The position numbers were made by a program, and so were the translations under genes. A DNA stretch of 33,902 bases from Pseudomonas viridiflava (GTDB lineage Bacteria > Pseudomonadota > Gammaproteobacteria > Pseudomonadales > Pseudomonadaceae): positions 1 through 33,902 of the forward strand of contig NZ_UTKY01000117.1 in the NCBI RefSeq assembly GCF_900583165.1. The letters run 5' to 3'. Position 1 is the stretch's first letter. Every line of letters starts with the position of its first letter. Positions 23,136 through 30,240 of the stretch are shown one piece after another. The notes under the pieces are model-generated. The model was not told the origin of the DNA and made no database searches. It saw only the letters and a program-made list of their open reading frames with translations.

Positions 23136-24035
23136 TCAACCGGCGTTACGTGCCTTGGCTACGCGTGAACCGGTGGGCCGGCCCAGCACGCTGCTGATTT
23201 GCATGCCCGCAGCCATCAATGCTTGCAGGTCGATCCCGGTCTCAATGCCTAGGCCGTTGAGCAGGTACACCACATCTTCGGTCGCGACGTTACCGCTGGC
23301 ACCCTTGGCGTAAGGGCAGCCGCCGAGGCCCGCGATAGAGCTGTCGAACACATTGACGCCTTCCAGCAGGCTGGCGTAGATATTCGCGACGGCCTGGCCA
23401 TAGGTGTCATGGAAATGCCCGGCCAGCTTGTCCCGTGGCACCTGTGCGCCTACCACCTCGAATAAGCGCCGGGTAGCGCCCGCCGTGCCCGTACCGATGG
23501 TGTCGCCCAGGGAAACCTCATAGCAGCCCATGGCATACAACTCCCGTGCGACCGCCGCCACCTGCTCAGGGGCGATCTCGCCTTCGTACGGGCAACCCAA
23601 CACACAGGACACATACCCGCGCACGCTGACGCCCTGCTGTTTGGCGGCTGCCATGATTGGCGCAAAACGCTCCAGGCTCTCGCTGATGGAGCAATTGATA
23701 TTGCGCTGGGAAAACGCCTCGGACGCCGCCGCAAACACAGCCACTTCCTTAACCCCGGCCGCCAGCGCGTCTTCGAAGCCGCGCAGGTTCGGTGCCAGTG
23801 CGCCGTAGGTCACACCGGGCTTGCGTTGGATCTGTGCAAACACCTCAGCGGAACCGGCCATCTGCGGTACCCACTTGGGCGAGACAAAACTGCCGACTTC
23901 GATGTAGCTCAGGCCGGCCGCGCTCAACGCGTCCACCAGCCGGACCTTGTCCGCCACGCTGATGGGTTGGGCTTCGTTCTGCAAACCGTCGCGTGGGCCG
24001 ACTTCTACCAGGCGAACGTGTGAGGGGAGGGACAT
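23136..24035 (-). CDS. liuE: Hydroxymethylglutaryl-CoA lyase
   Basis: A 299-residue TIM-barrel lyase splitting HMG-CoA into acetyl-CoA and acetoacetate, the last step of leucine breakdown. Motifs are VEVGPRDGLQNE (metal-binding Asp), KEVAVFAAASEAFSQRNIN, VSLGDTIGTGTAG, HFHDTYGQAVANI (metal-binding His) and the lyase signature IAGLGGCPYAKGASGNVATED with the active-site Cys. AAGG eight bases before ATG 24033-24035 fixes the start. An in-frame ATG at 24062 overlaps liuR and lacks such a site. It follows liuR by 16 bases, so the two form an operon. The crcY promoter lies just past its stop. Confidence 0.94.
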   Translation of the reverse strand: MSLPSHVRLVEVGPRDGLQNEAQPISVADKVRLVDALSAAGLSYIEVGSFVSPKWVPQMAGSAEVFAQIQRKPGVTYGALAPNLRGFEDALAAGVKEVAVFAAASEAFSQRNINCSISESLERFAPIMAAAKQQGVSVRGYVSCVLGCPYEGEIAPEQVAAVARELYAMGCYEVSLGDTIGTGTAGATRRLFEVVGAQVPRDKLAGHFHDTYGQAVANIYASLLEGVNVFDSSIAGLGGCPYAKGASGNVATEDVVYLLNGLGIETGIDLQALMAAGMQISSVLGRPTGSRVAKARNAG

Positions 24036-24051
24036 GGCAGTTACCTTCTGA

Positions 24052-24444
24052 TTATTGGCCAATCTGGCTCATGGTCTGGGCCAGGGCCTGGGTGCAGCGC
24101 TCTTCGGCGGTGTCCAGCTCCAGTTTCATCTGTTCGATGTCCAGCAACTGCTGCTCAAGCTGCTCACGCCGCTCGGTGATCTTGGCGAGCATGCTGTTGA
24201 GCTGCACATGGTTGCCGCTGGTGGGGTCATAGAGTTCGATGAGCTCACGGCATTCAGCCAGGGAGAAGCCGATGCGTTTGCCGCGCAATATCAGCTTGAG
24301 GCTGACCTTGTCCCGCGCCGAATAGATGCGCTCCTGGCCCCGGCGTTCCGGGGCCAGCAGGCCTTGTTCTTCGTAGAAGCGAATGGCGCGGGTAGTGATG
24401 TCGAGCTCGCGGGCGAGATCGGAGATGCTGTAGGTGGTGCTCAT
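24052..24444 (-). CDS. liuR: LiuR, MerR-family regulator of leucine catabolism
   Basis: A 130-residue MerR regulator. The winged HTH is YSISDLARELDITTRAIRFYEEQGLLAPERRGQERIYSARDKVSLKLILRGKRIGFSLAECRELIELYD. A coiled-coil dimer helix follows (INKI-like region LAKITERREQLEQQLLDIEQMKLELDTAEERC). No metal-binding Cys cluster is present, which fits a sensor of a CoA intermediate. Its own upstream region has the palindrome TTGACGTTAACGTCAA, and the same core stands before liuA. Autoregulation and control of all liu genes is therefore likely. ATG 24442-24444 has a weak ribosome site. Confidence 0.92.
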   Translation of the reverse strand: MSTTYSISDLARELDITTRAIRFYEEQGLLAPERRGQERIYSARDKVSLKLILRGKRIGFSLAECRELIELYDPTSGNHVQLNSMLAKITERREQLEQQLLDIEQMKLELDTAEERCTQALAQTMSQIGQ

Positions 24445-24486
24445 GGATAGCGCTCAAGAAAGTCTTGTCGCTAAACTAAAGGCAGG

Positions 24487-24502
24487 TTGACGTTAACGTC
24501 AA
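24487..24502. promoter_or_regulatory. LiuR-like operator TTGACGTTAACGTCAA
   Basis: A perfect 16-bp palindrome 42 bases upstream of the liuR start. The half TTGACG on the minus strand could also be the -35 box of the liuR promoter, with a weak -10 (TAGTTT) downstream. The core equals that at 20738-20747. Confidence 0.72.
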
Positions 24503-24560
24503 GGGCTGCAGCGCAGCCCATCGGGGGCAAGTCGAGTCGTCGCACCGCCCCTCCCACAGG
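24503..24560. repeat. Hairpin and divergent single REP after the LysR gene
   Basis: GGGCTGC-AGC-GCAGCCC (24503-24519) forms a tight hairpin. From 24520 a divergent REP begins with ATCGGGGGCAAG and ends CCCCTCCCACAGG, its centre replaced by other sequence. Both lie between the LysR stop and the liuR operator and may end the LysR transcript, though no T tract follows. Confidence 0.5.
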
Positions 24561-25496
24561 TCAGGCTTGCTTGTTGTCCAACTTCTTCTCATGGGCGGTC
24601 ACCTGCTGGCACAACTCGATCATCTGTTCACGCATCCAGCGGTTCGCCGGGTCCTGGTCGGTGCTCTCGTGCCAGTACAGGTGCGTCTCCACTGGCGGCA
24701 CGTCGTTCACCGGCAGGTTGAACCAATGCAACTCATGACGGCGGGCAAAGCGCTCGGGCACGGTCATCACCATGTCGGTCTGTTGCAGCACCTGCGACGC
24801 CATCAGGTAATGCTGGGAGCGCAGTGCGATCTTGCGTTGTAGACCCATCTTGCCCAGGGCCAGGTCGACGTGGCCCAAGCCGTTGCGGCGGCTGGAGATA
24901 TGGATGTGGGTCAGGCCCAGATAGTCATCCAGGGTCAGCTTGTCTTTGTTCGCCAGGGGATGGCCTTTACGCATTGCGCACACGTAGCGGTCTTCCATCA
25001 GCTTGACGTGTCGCACCTGCGGGTCGGTGTTGAGCGGTGCATCCACGGCAAAATCCAGGCGCCCGGCCGCCAGTTCCTTGGTGGTCTCGCGACGCTTGGA
25101 CAGGAAGCTCTCGATCACCACCGTCGGCGCCAAACGACGCAGGCGCTGGAACAGCAGCGGCAAAATCACCGCCTCAGTGAGGTCGGTCATGCTGATGCGG
25201 TAGGTCTTGGCGGCTTGCTGCGGGTTGAAAATGCGGCTTTCCTGCACCGACACCCGCAACAACGACAGCGCATTGCGCACCGGGCCGATGATGTTCTGCG
25301 CCATTGGCGTCGGCACCATGCCTTGTGCCGTACGTACGAACAAAGGGTCGTTGAAGGTCTCGCGCAAGCGCGCCAGGGCATTGGACACCGCCGGCTGCGT
25401 AATGCCGACGATCTGCCCGGCGCGGGTCAGGTTGGCTTCGGTGTAGATCGCGTCAAAGACGATAAACAGGTTGAGGTCGACCTTGCTCAGATTCAT
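24561..25496 (-). CDS. LysR-family transcriptional regulator
   Basis: A 311-residue regulator of the NodD-like branch. The HTH is VDLNLFIVFDAIYTEANLTRAGQIVGITQPAVSNALARLRETFNDPLFVRTAQGM, followed by a substrate-binding fold (RISMTDLTEAVILPLLFQRL, LAAGRLDFAVDAPL, VCAMRKGHPLA). It starts at ATG 25494-25496. It is divergent from an acyl-CoA dehydrogenase across 151 bases, the typical layout for a LysR regulator and its target. An imperfect repeat ATCA-N8-TGAT at 25533-25548 is a weak operator candidate. The effector is unknown but probably an acid or its CoA ester. Confidence 0.9.
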   Translation of the reverse strand: MNLSKVDLNLFIVFDAIYTEANLTRAGQIVGITQPAVSNALARLRETFNDPLFVRTAQGMVPTPMAQNIIGPVRNALSLLRVSVQESRIFNPQQAAKTYRISMTDLTEAVILPLLFQRLRRLAPTVVIESFLSKRRETTKELAAGRLDFAVDAPLNTDPQVRHVKLMEDRYVCAMRKGHPLANKDKLTLDDYLGLTHIHISSRRNGLGHVDLALGKMGLQRKIALRSQHYLMASQVLQQTDMVMTVPERFARRHELHWFNLPVNDVPPVETHLYWHESTDQDPANRWMREQMIELCQQVTAHEKKLDNKQA

Positions 25497-25647
25497 TTCA
25501 TTGCGCTCTTATTGTTAGGTGGCCATCGGTCAATCATATATCGGTGATGAATGTTAATACACGCCGAGAATAGGCTAGGTAAATTATCAGCGCTGTTCTA
25601 GCATCGATTGCATGACCTAAACAACCTCTCCAAGAAGGGAGCTGCTC

Positions 25648-26877
25648 ATGGATTTCGCCTATTCGCCCAAGGTTCAGGAACTGCGTGAACGCGTCACTGC
25701 GTTTATGGACACCTACGTTTACCCGGCCGAGCCGGTGTTCGAGCGCCAGGTCAACGAAGGTGACCGTTGGCAGCCCACCGCTATCATGGAAGAGTTGAAA
25801 GCCAAGGCTAAAGCCGAAGGCCTGTGGAACCTGTTCCTGCCCGAATCCGAGCTGGGCGCTGGCCTCACCAACCTCGAATACGCACCGTTGGCCGAAATCA
25901 TGGGCCGCTCCCTGCTGGGCCCCGAGCCGTTCAATTGCTCCGCCCCGGACACCGGCAACATGGAAGTGCTGGTGCGCTACGCCAATGAAGAGCAAAAAGA
26001 GCGCTGGCTGCAACCGCTGCTGCGCGGTGAGATCCGCTCGGCATTTGCCATGACCGAACCCGATGTGGCTTCTTCGGACGCCACCAACATGGCTGCCACC
26101 GCTGAGCGCCAGGGCAACGAATGGGTGATCAACGGCAAGAAATGGTGGACCTCCGGCGCCTGTGACCCACGCTGCAAAATCCTGGTCTTCATGGGCCTGA
26201 GCAACCCCGATGCACCGCGTCACCAGCAACACTCGATGATCCTGGTACCGGTCGACACCCCCGGTGTAAAAATCGTACGACCGCTACCGGTATTCGGCTA
26301 CGACGACGCGCCCCATGGCCACGCCGAAGTGTTGTTCGACAACGTGCGCGTGCCGTACGAAAACGTCCTGCTGGGTGAAGGCCGTGGCTTTGAAATCGCC
26401 CAGGGCCGCCTTGGCCCAGGGCGAATCCACCACTGCATGCGTTCCATCGGCATGGCCGAGCGGGCGTTGGAATTGATGTGCAAACGCGCCGTCAGCCGCA
26501 CCGCGTTCGGCAAACCGCTGGCCCGCCTGGGTGGCAATATCGACAAGATCGCCGACTCACGTATGGAAATCGACATGGCCCGCCTGCTGACGCTGAAGGC
26601 CGCCTACATGATGGACACGGCGGGCAACAAAGTCGCGAAAAGCGAAATCGCCCAGATCAAGGTGGTGGCGCCGAACGTGGCGTTGAAGGTGATCGACCGG
26701 GCGATCCAGATCCACGGCGGTGCCGGGGTTTCAAATGACTTCCCGCTGGCCTACATGTACGCCATGCAGCGCACCCTGCGCCTGGCCGACGGCCCGGATG
26801 AAGTGCACCGGGCGGCGATTGGCAAGTTTGAGATCGGCAAGTATGTGCCGCGGGAATTGATGCGCGGCGGGCAGTAA
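25648..26877 (+). CDS. Acyl-CoA dehydrogenase (ACAD10/11-like)
   Basis: A 409-residue FAD enzyme. Motifs are FAMTEPDVASSDATNMAATAER, INGKKWWTSGACDPRCKILVFMG, RTAFGKPLARLGGNIDKIADSRMEIDMARLL, IQIHGGAGVSNDFPLAYMYAMQRTLRLADGPDEVHR. The K-W-W-x-S-G and DGPDEVH signatures are those of the ACAD10/11 group, which acts on longer, modified or branched acyl-CoAs. It is therefore distinct from LiuA. GGGAG precedes ATG 25648. The LysR gene next door is its likely regulator. A REP pair follows its stop. Confidence 0.9.
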   Translation: MDFAYSPKVQELRERVTAFMDTYVYPAEPVFERQVNEGDRWQPTAIMEELKAKAKAEGLWNLFLPESELGAGLTNLEYAPLAEIMGRSLLGPEPFNCSAPDTGNMEVLVRYANEEQKERWLQPLLRGEIRSAFAMTEPDVASSDATNMAATAERQGNEWVINGKKWWTSGACDPRCKILVFMGLSNPDAPRHQQHSMILVPVDTPGVKIVRPLPVFGYDDAPHGHAEVLFDNVRVPYENVLLGEGRGFEIAQGRLGPGRIHHCMRSIGMAERALELMCKRAVSRTAFGKPLARLGGNIDKIADSRMEIDMARLLTLKAAYMMDTAGNKVAKSEIAQIKVVAPNVALKVIDRAIQIHGGAGVSNDFPLAYMYAMQRTLRLADGPDEVHRAAIGKFEIGKYVPRELMRGGQ

Positions 26878-26890
26878 CACCGCATCGCCT

Positions 26891-26968
26891 GCATCGCGGG
26901 CAAGCCCGGCTCCCACATTTTGAAGGCGTTCACAAATCAAAATGTGGGAGGGGGCTTGCCCCCGATGA
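26891..26968. repeat. REP pair, one divergent arm
   Basis: The right arm (26940-26968) is a standard REP with GGGGGCTTGCCCCC. The left arm (26891-26921) is an imperfect inverted copy with GCGGGCAAGCCCGGCTCCCA. They lie in the 121-base gap between convergent genes and may serve as a shared 3' end. Confidence 0.8.
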
Positions 26969-26998
26969 GGCCAGTACCAACTACACAAGGCTCAAGCC

Positions 26999-28330
26999 TC
27001 AGTACACCCAAACCTCCACCCGCCGATTCTTGATGCGCCCTTCATCCGCCGTATTCGCCGCCACCGGCATCTGTGCTCCAAACCCACGAATATCCCTCAG
27101 CACCACGCCGCTCTTGACCAACTCCCGGCGCACCGCCATGCCGCGCAATTTTGACAGCAGCGCCGCACGCTGCGGGTCATTCTTGGCATCGCCAAACCCC
27201 ACCAGGGTCACTTGCCTGTCGAACTTGCCGTGGCCCTTGAGATAGGCCACCACCCGCTGTAAGTCCTGGCGCGCCTTGTTGTCCAGGCTCGCGCTGCCTT
27301 CTTCAAAGCGAAAATTCACGGTCAAGCGTTGGGCTTCGCGGGCGATGGCTTGATAAGCCTCGGGCATCGACGCGCGTGGTTCCACCGATATCGCCTGCAC
27401 CTGCTGCGCGATAAACCCGCTGGCTGCGACGATCGCCTGGCCTTTGCTGCTCTGGGAAAATTCCACCAGCGCCTTGGCCCACGGGTTTTGGCTCGACGGC
27501 GGCAAGTAAAAAAACAACCGGCGTGAGAGCGGGTAATCTTCGGTAGCAATCAGGCTGTTCAGCGGCAACATTGGTTGCGAGTCGCCGTCGACAATTGCCA
27601 CCGCCTTGGCTTGGCGTACATAGGGCAGGCCAATAAAACCGATGCCTTGCGGATCTTGGCTGACCGCGTCAGACAAATGCTCGCTGGATTCAAAACGCTT
27701 AGCCGCTGCGGCCAGCGGCTTGCCGCGCAGGCGCAGCACCAGTTCCTTGAAGGTGTCATAGGTGCCGGACTGATCATCCCGCGCATATAAATGAATAGCC
27801 CCGCCGACACCGCCCAGGGGTTCCCACGTGTTGATTTCGCCGTTGAAAATCTGCGCCAGTTGCTCGGTGTTCAGGGTGTTCAACGGGTTTTGCGGGTTGA
27901 GGATAATCGCCAGGCCGTCGATGGCGATCACCTGTTCGGCGCCGGGGCTTTTCAGGTCGCCCAGGGGTTCGAGATCGACCAGCTCGCTGTCCTTGATCGG
28001 TCGGGACGAGGCGGCGAGGTCGGCGGTGGATTTTTTCAGCGCGCTGAAACCGGTGCTGGAGCCGTGGGCGGCCACCTCGATGGTCACGGTCTTGCCCTGA
28101 CGGGTCTTGCCGACCACACGCTGCTCATTGGCGCCTTGGGCCGGTTCACTGTGTATCGCCTGCAAGCCCTGTTGCTCCATCAAGCCCTTGACCAACGCCG
28201 GGCCCAGCGCTGCGCCAATGGTGTTGGAACCCTGGATGCGCAAGGCCGGGCCTTGGTCGGGAGCAGGGAGGGGGGCAGCCACAGCGAACAGGGGAAGCAG
28301 GACCAACAGGAACAGAACGCGCAGCCTCAT
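26999..28330 (-). CDS. PstS-like phosphate-binding/OmpA fusion protein
   Basis: A 443-residue exported protein with a signal peptide at 1-18 (LFLLVLLPLFAVAAP). A PstS-like periplasmic binding domain (about 25-310) contains RIQGSNTIGAALGPALV, AHGSSTGFSALKKSTADLAASSRPIKD, IFNGEINTWEPLGG and ARDDQSGTYDTFKELVL. The C-terminal OmpA peptidoglycan-binding domain (about 330-443) contains VNFRFEEGSASLDNKARQDL, VTLVGFGDAKNDPQ and RIKNRRVEVWVY. The fusion would hold a ligand-binding domain on the cell wall. No ABC permease genes are nearby, so sensing or scavenging is more likely than classical uptake. AAGGTG precedes ATG 28328-28330. Ligand binding is inferred. Confidence 0.88.
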   Translation of the reverse strand: MRLRVLFLLVLLPLFAVAAPLPAPDQGPALRIQGSNTIGAALGPALVKGLMEQQGLQAIHSEPAQGANEQRVVGKTRQGKTVTIEVAAHGSSTGFSALKKSTADLAASSRPIKDSELVDLEPLGDLKSPGAEQVIAIDGLAIILNPQNPLNTLNTEQLAQIFNGEINTWEPLGGVGGAIHLYARDDQSGTYDTFKELVLRLRGKPLAAAAKRFESSEHLSDAVSQDPQGIGFIGLPYVRQAKAVAIVDGDSQPMLPLNSLIATEDYPLSRRLFFYLPPSSQNPWAKALVEFSQSSKGQAIVAASGFIAQQVQAISVEPRASMPEAYQAIAREAQRLTVNFRFEEGSASLDNKARQDLQRVVAYLKGHGKFDRQVTLVGFGDAKNDPQRAALLSKLRGMAVRRELVKSGVVLRDIRGFGAQMPVAANTADEGRIKNRRVEVWVY

Positions 28331-28413
28331 GCCGGCACCTTCTTAGGCCAAAGGGAGTGCCGCGAGAATAAGTCAGGCAGGTTGCATAAATATGACTGGC
28401 ACCCAGCAGGGCA

Positions 28414-28508
28414 AAATGTGGGAGGGGGCTTGCCCCCGATAGCAGTATGTCAGCTACTAATAAGCTGGCTGATACTCCGCTATCGGGGGCAAGCCCCCTC
28501 CCACATTT
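28414..28508. repeat. REP pair, perfect 30-base arms
   Basis: Arms 28414-28443 and 28479-28508 are exact inverted copies with the core GGGGGCTTGCCCCC. The pair lies between the xthA stop and the PstS/OmpA start, both on the minus strand, and probably marks the 3' end of the xthA RNA. Confidence 0.92.
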
Positions 28509-28531
28509 GACCCCATATCAGCCAGGAGGAA

Positions 28532-29344
28532 TCAGCTCAGTTCAAGCCAAATCGGTGCATGGTCCGAAGGCTTTTCCAGCCCGCGCAATTCGTAATCCAC
28601 TCCCGCATCCTTGACCCGAGGCAACAAGCCATTGGAGGCCAAAATCACATCAATGCGCAGCCCACGCTTGGGCTCATCCTCAAACCCACGGCTGCGGTAA
28701 TCAAACCAGCTGAAACGGTCGGCCACGGTCGGGTTGAGGTGGCGAAAGCTGTCCACCAAACCCCAGTTTTTCAGGCGCGCCATCCACTCGCGCTCTTCGG
28801 GCAGGAAGCTGCACTTGCCGGTCTTGAGCCAACGCTTGGCGTTGTCGGCGCCGATGCCGATGTCGATGTCTTCCGGGGAGATGTTGATGTCGCCCATCAC
28901 CACCAGCGCCTGGTCATTGCTGAACTGGCTTTCGAGCAATTGTTGCAGGTCTTCATAGAAGCGCTGCTTGGCCGGGAACTTGGTGGGGTGGTCGCGGCTT
29001 TCGCCCTGGGGGAAGTAGCCGTTCATGATGGTGATCGGGTGGCCGTTTTCATCAGCAAACGTGCCCCAGATGAAGCGGCGCTGGGCCTCTTCTTCATCGC
29101 TGGCAAAACCTTTATGCAGGCTCAGTGCTGGCTGACGGGAGAGCAGCGCCACACCGTAATGGCCTTTTTGCCCGTGGTAATACACGTGATAGCCCAGGGC
29201 CTGCACTTCGGCCAGGGGGAACTGGTCATCGTGGACCTTGGTTTCCTGCAGGCCAATCACATCCGGTTGGTGCTTCTCGATCAGTGCCGCCAGCTGATGA
29301 GGGCGGGCGCGCAGCCCGTTGATATTGAAGGAGACGATTTTCAT
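28532..29344 (-). CDS. xthA: Exodeoxyribonuclease III / AP endonuclease
   Basis: A 270-residue exonuclease III. Motifs in order are SFNINGLRAR, the metal-binding Glu in IGLQETKV, LSRQPAL, MGDINISPEDIDIG, DYRSRGF, LRIDVILAS and the catalytic His in SDHAPIWLEL. It cuts DNA at abasic sites and removes 3' blocking groups in base-excision repair, in the cytoplasm. Length and motif order are standard. ATG 29342-29344 is the start. It is divergent from the GNAT gene. Confidence 0.95.
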   Translation of the reverse strand: MKIVSFNINGLRARPHQLAALIEKHQPDVIGLQETKVHDDQFPLAEVQALGYHVYYHGQKGHYGVALLSRQPALSLHKGFASDEEEAQRRFIWGTFADENGHPITIMNGYFPQGESRDHPTKFPAKQRFYEDLQQLLESQFSNDQALVVMGDINISPEDIDIGIGADNAKRWLKTGKCSFLPEEREWMARLKNWGLVDSFRHLNPTVADRFSWFDYRSRGFEDEPKRGLRIDVILASNGLLPRVKDAGVDYELRGLEKPSDHAPIWLELS

Positions 29345-29456
29345 GGTCGGCAGTCCAGTCTTGGCAAAAGGGCGATGCTAGCCGACAAGTCGGATGGGGG
29401 CCAGCGTGGCGGTAGCGCAGTTGCACTGCTAATGTCCGGGAACGACTCGTGCTGTG

Positions 29457-29470
29457 TAGGTTCGTACCTA
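29457..29470. promoter_or_regulatory. Inverted repeat between xthA and the GNAT gene
   Basis: TAGGT-TCGT-ACCTA is a short perfect inverted repeat, 56 bases before the acetyltransferase start. It may be an operator or a chance hairpin. No regulator is assigned. Confidence 0.25.
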
Positions 29471-29525
29471 ATAACAACACTGCAAGAACGCTGCCTTTCA
29501 AGCCGCGCCCAGGGAGATTGACCAT

Positions 29526-30176
29526 ATGCCGGACACTTCAACTGCACCTGCAGAAATTCGCCTGCTCAACAGCGGTTATTCCCGCGAAGCGCGGTCCTTG
29601 TTGTACCAAGCCTATCGGCATGAGCCGACGTTCGCGTACATCTTTGAAGCCGAGCGTCCAGGCTACGAACAACGGGTGCGTGCCACCGTGCGCGAGCTGG
29701 TCAAGCAGCACTTCTTTCAAAAACTTCCCGCCATCGGTCTGTTCGTTAACGATCGCCTGATCGGCATCGCCTTGATTGCGCCGCCGCAACGACGACTGGG
29801 GATCACCGAGAGTTGGGCCTGGCAATTGCGCATGTGGCTGAGCACTGGCGTGCGTGGCACCCGGCGCTACTTGGACTACTACCACGCGGTGCTGGCGTGC
29901 CTGCCCAGTGAGTCGGTGCATGTGCTGCCATTGTTGGGTATTCACCCGCAATTTCAGGGCAAGCATTACGGTGAGCAGTTGCTCGAAGCGGTGCACAACT
30001 GGTGCGCAGACGACCCGCATTCGTCTGGCGTGGTGCTGGACACGGGGAATTCTCGCTATCTAGAGTTTTATAAGCGTCAGGGTTATGAGGAGATTGGCGA
30101 GGTTGCTGTAGGCCCCGTCCTGGAGCATGTTTTTTTCCACCCCAATCCCCAGGTGTTACAGGCTGCAACGAATTAA
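29526..30176 (+). CDS. GNAT-family N-acetyltransferase
   Basis: A 216-residue acetyltransferase with an N-terminal helical part (REARSLLYQAYRHEPTFAYIFEAERPGYEQRVRATVREL). The GNAT core carries VHVLPLLGIHPQFQGKHYGEQLLEAVHNWC, where QFQGKHYG is the acetyl-CoA pyrophosphate loop. The closing part VVLDTGNSRYLEFYKRQGYEEIGEV is motif B. The substrate is unknown. GGAG nine bases before ATG 29526 is the ribosome site. It stands 64 bases before tamA on the same strand and may be co-transcribed with it. Confidence 0.88.
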   Translation: MPDTSTAPAEIRLLNSGYSREARSLLYQAYRHEPTFAYIFEAERPGYEQRVRATVRELVKQHFFQKLPAIGLFVNDRLIGIALIAPPQRRLGITESWAWQLRMWLSTGVRGTRRYLDYYHAVLACLPSESVHVLPLLGIHPQFQGKHYGEQLLEAVHNWCADDPHSSGVVLDTGNSRYLEFYKRQGYEEIGEVAVGPVLEHVFFHPNPQVLQAATN

Positions 30177-30240
30177 CCCAGCGTTTTTCAGATGCGTCTG
30201 AGTTCTAAGAACCTCCCAAGCTCGTGTAGCATCTGCGCCT

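Noticed and set aside
24503..24519. GGGCTGC-AGC-GCAGCCC hairpin as a full terminator of the LysR gene
   Set aside because: It is a good stem, but no T tract follows on the minus strand, so it is kept only as a hairpin note.
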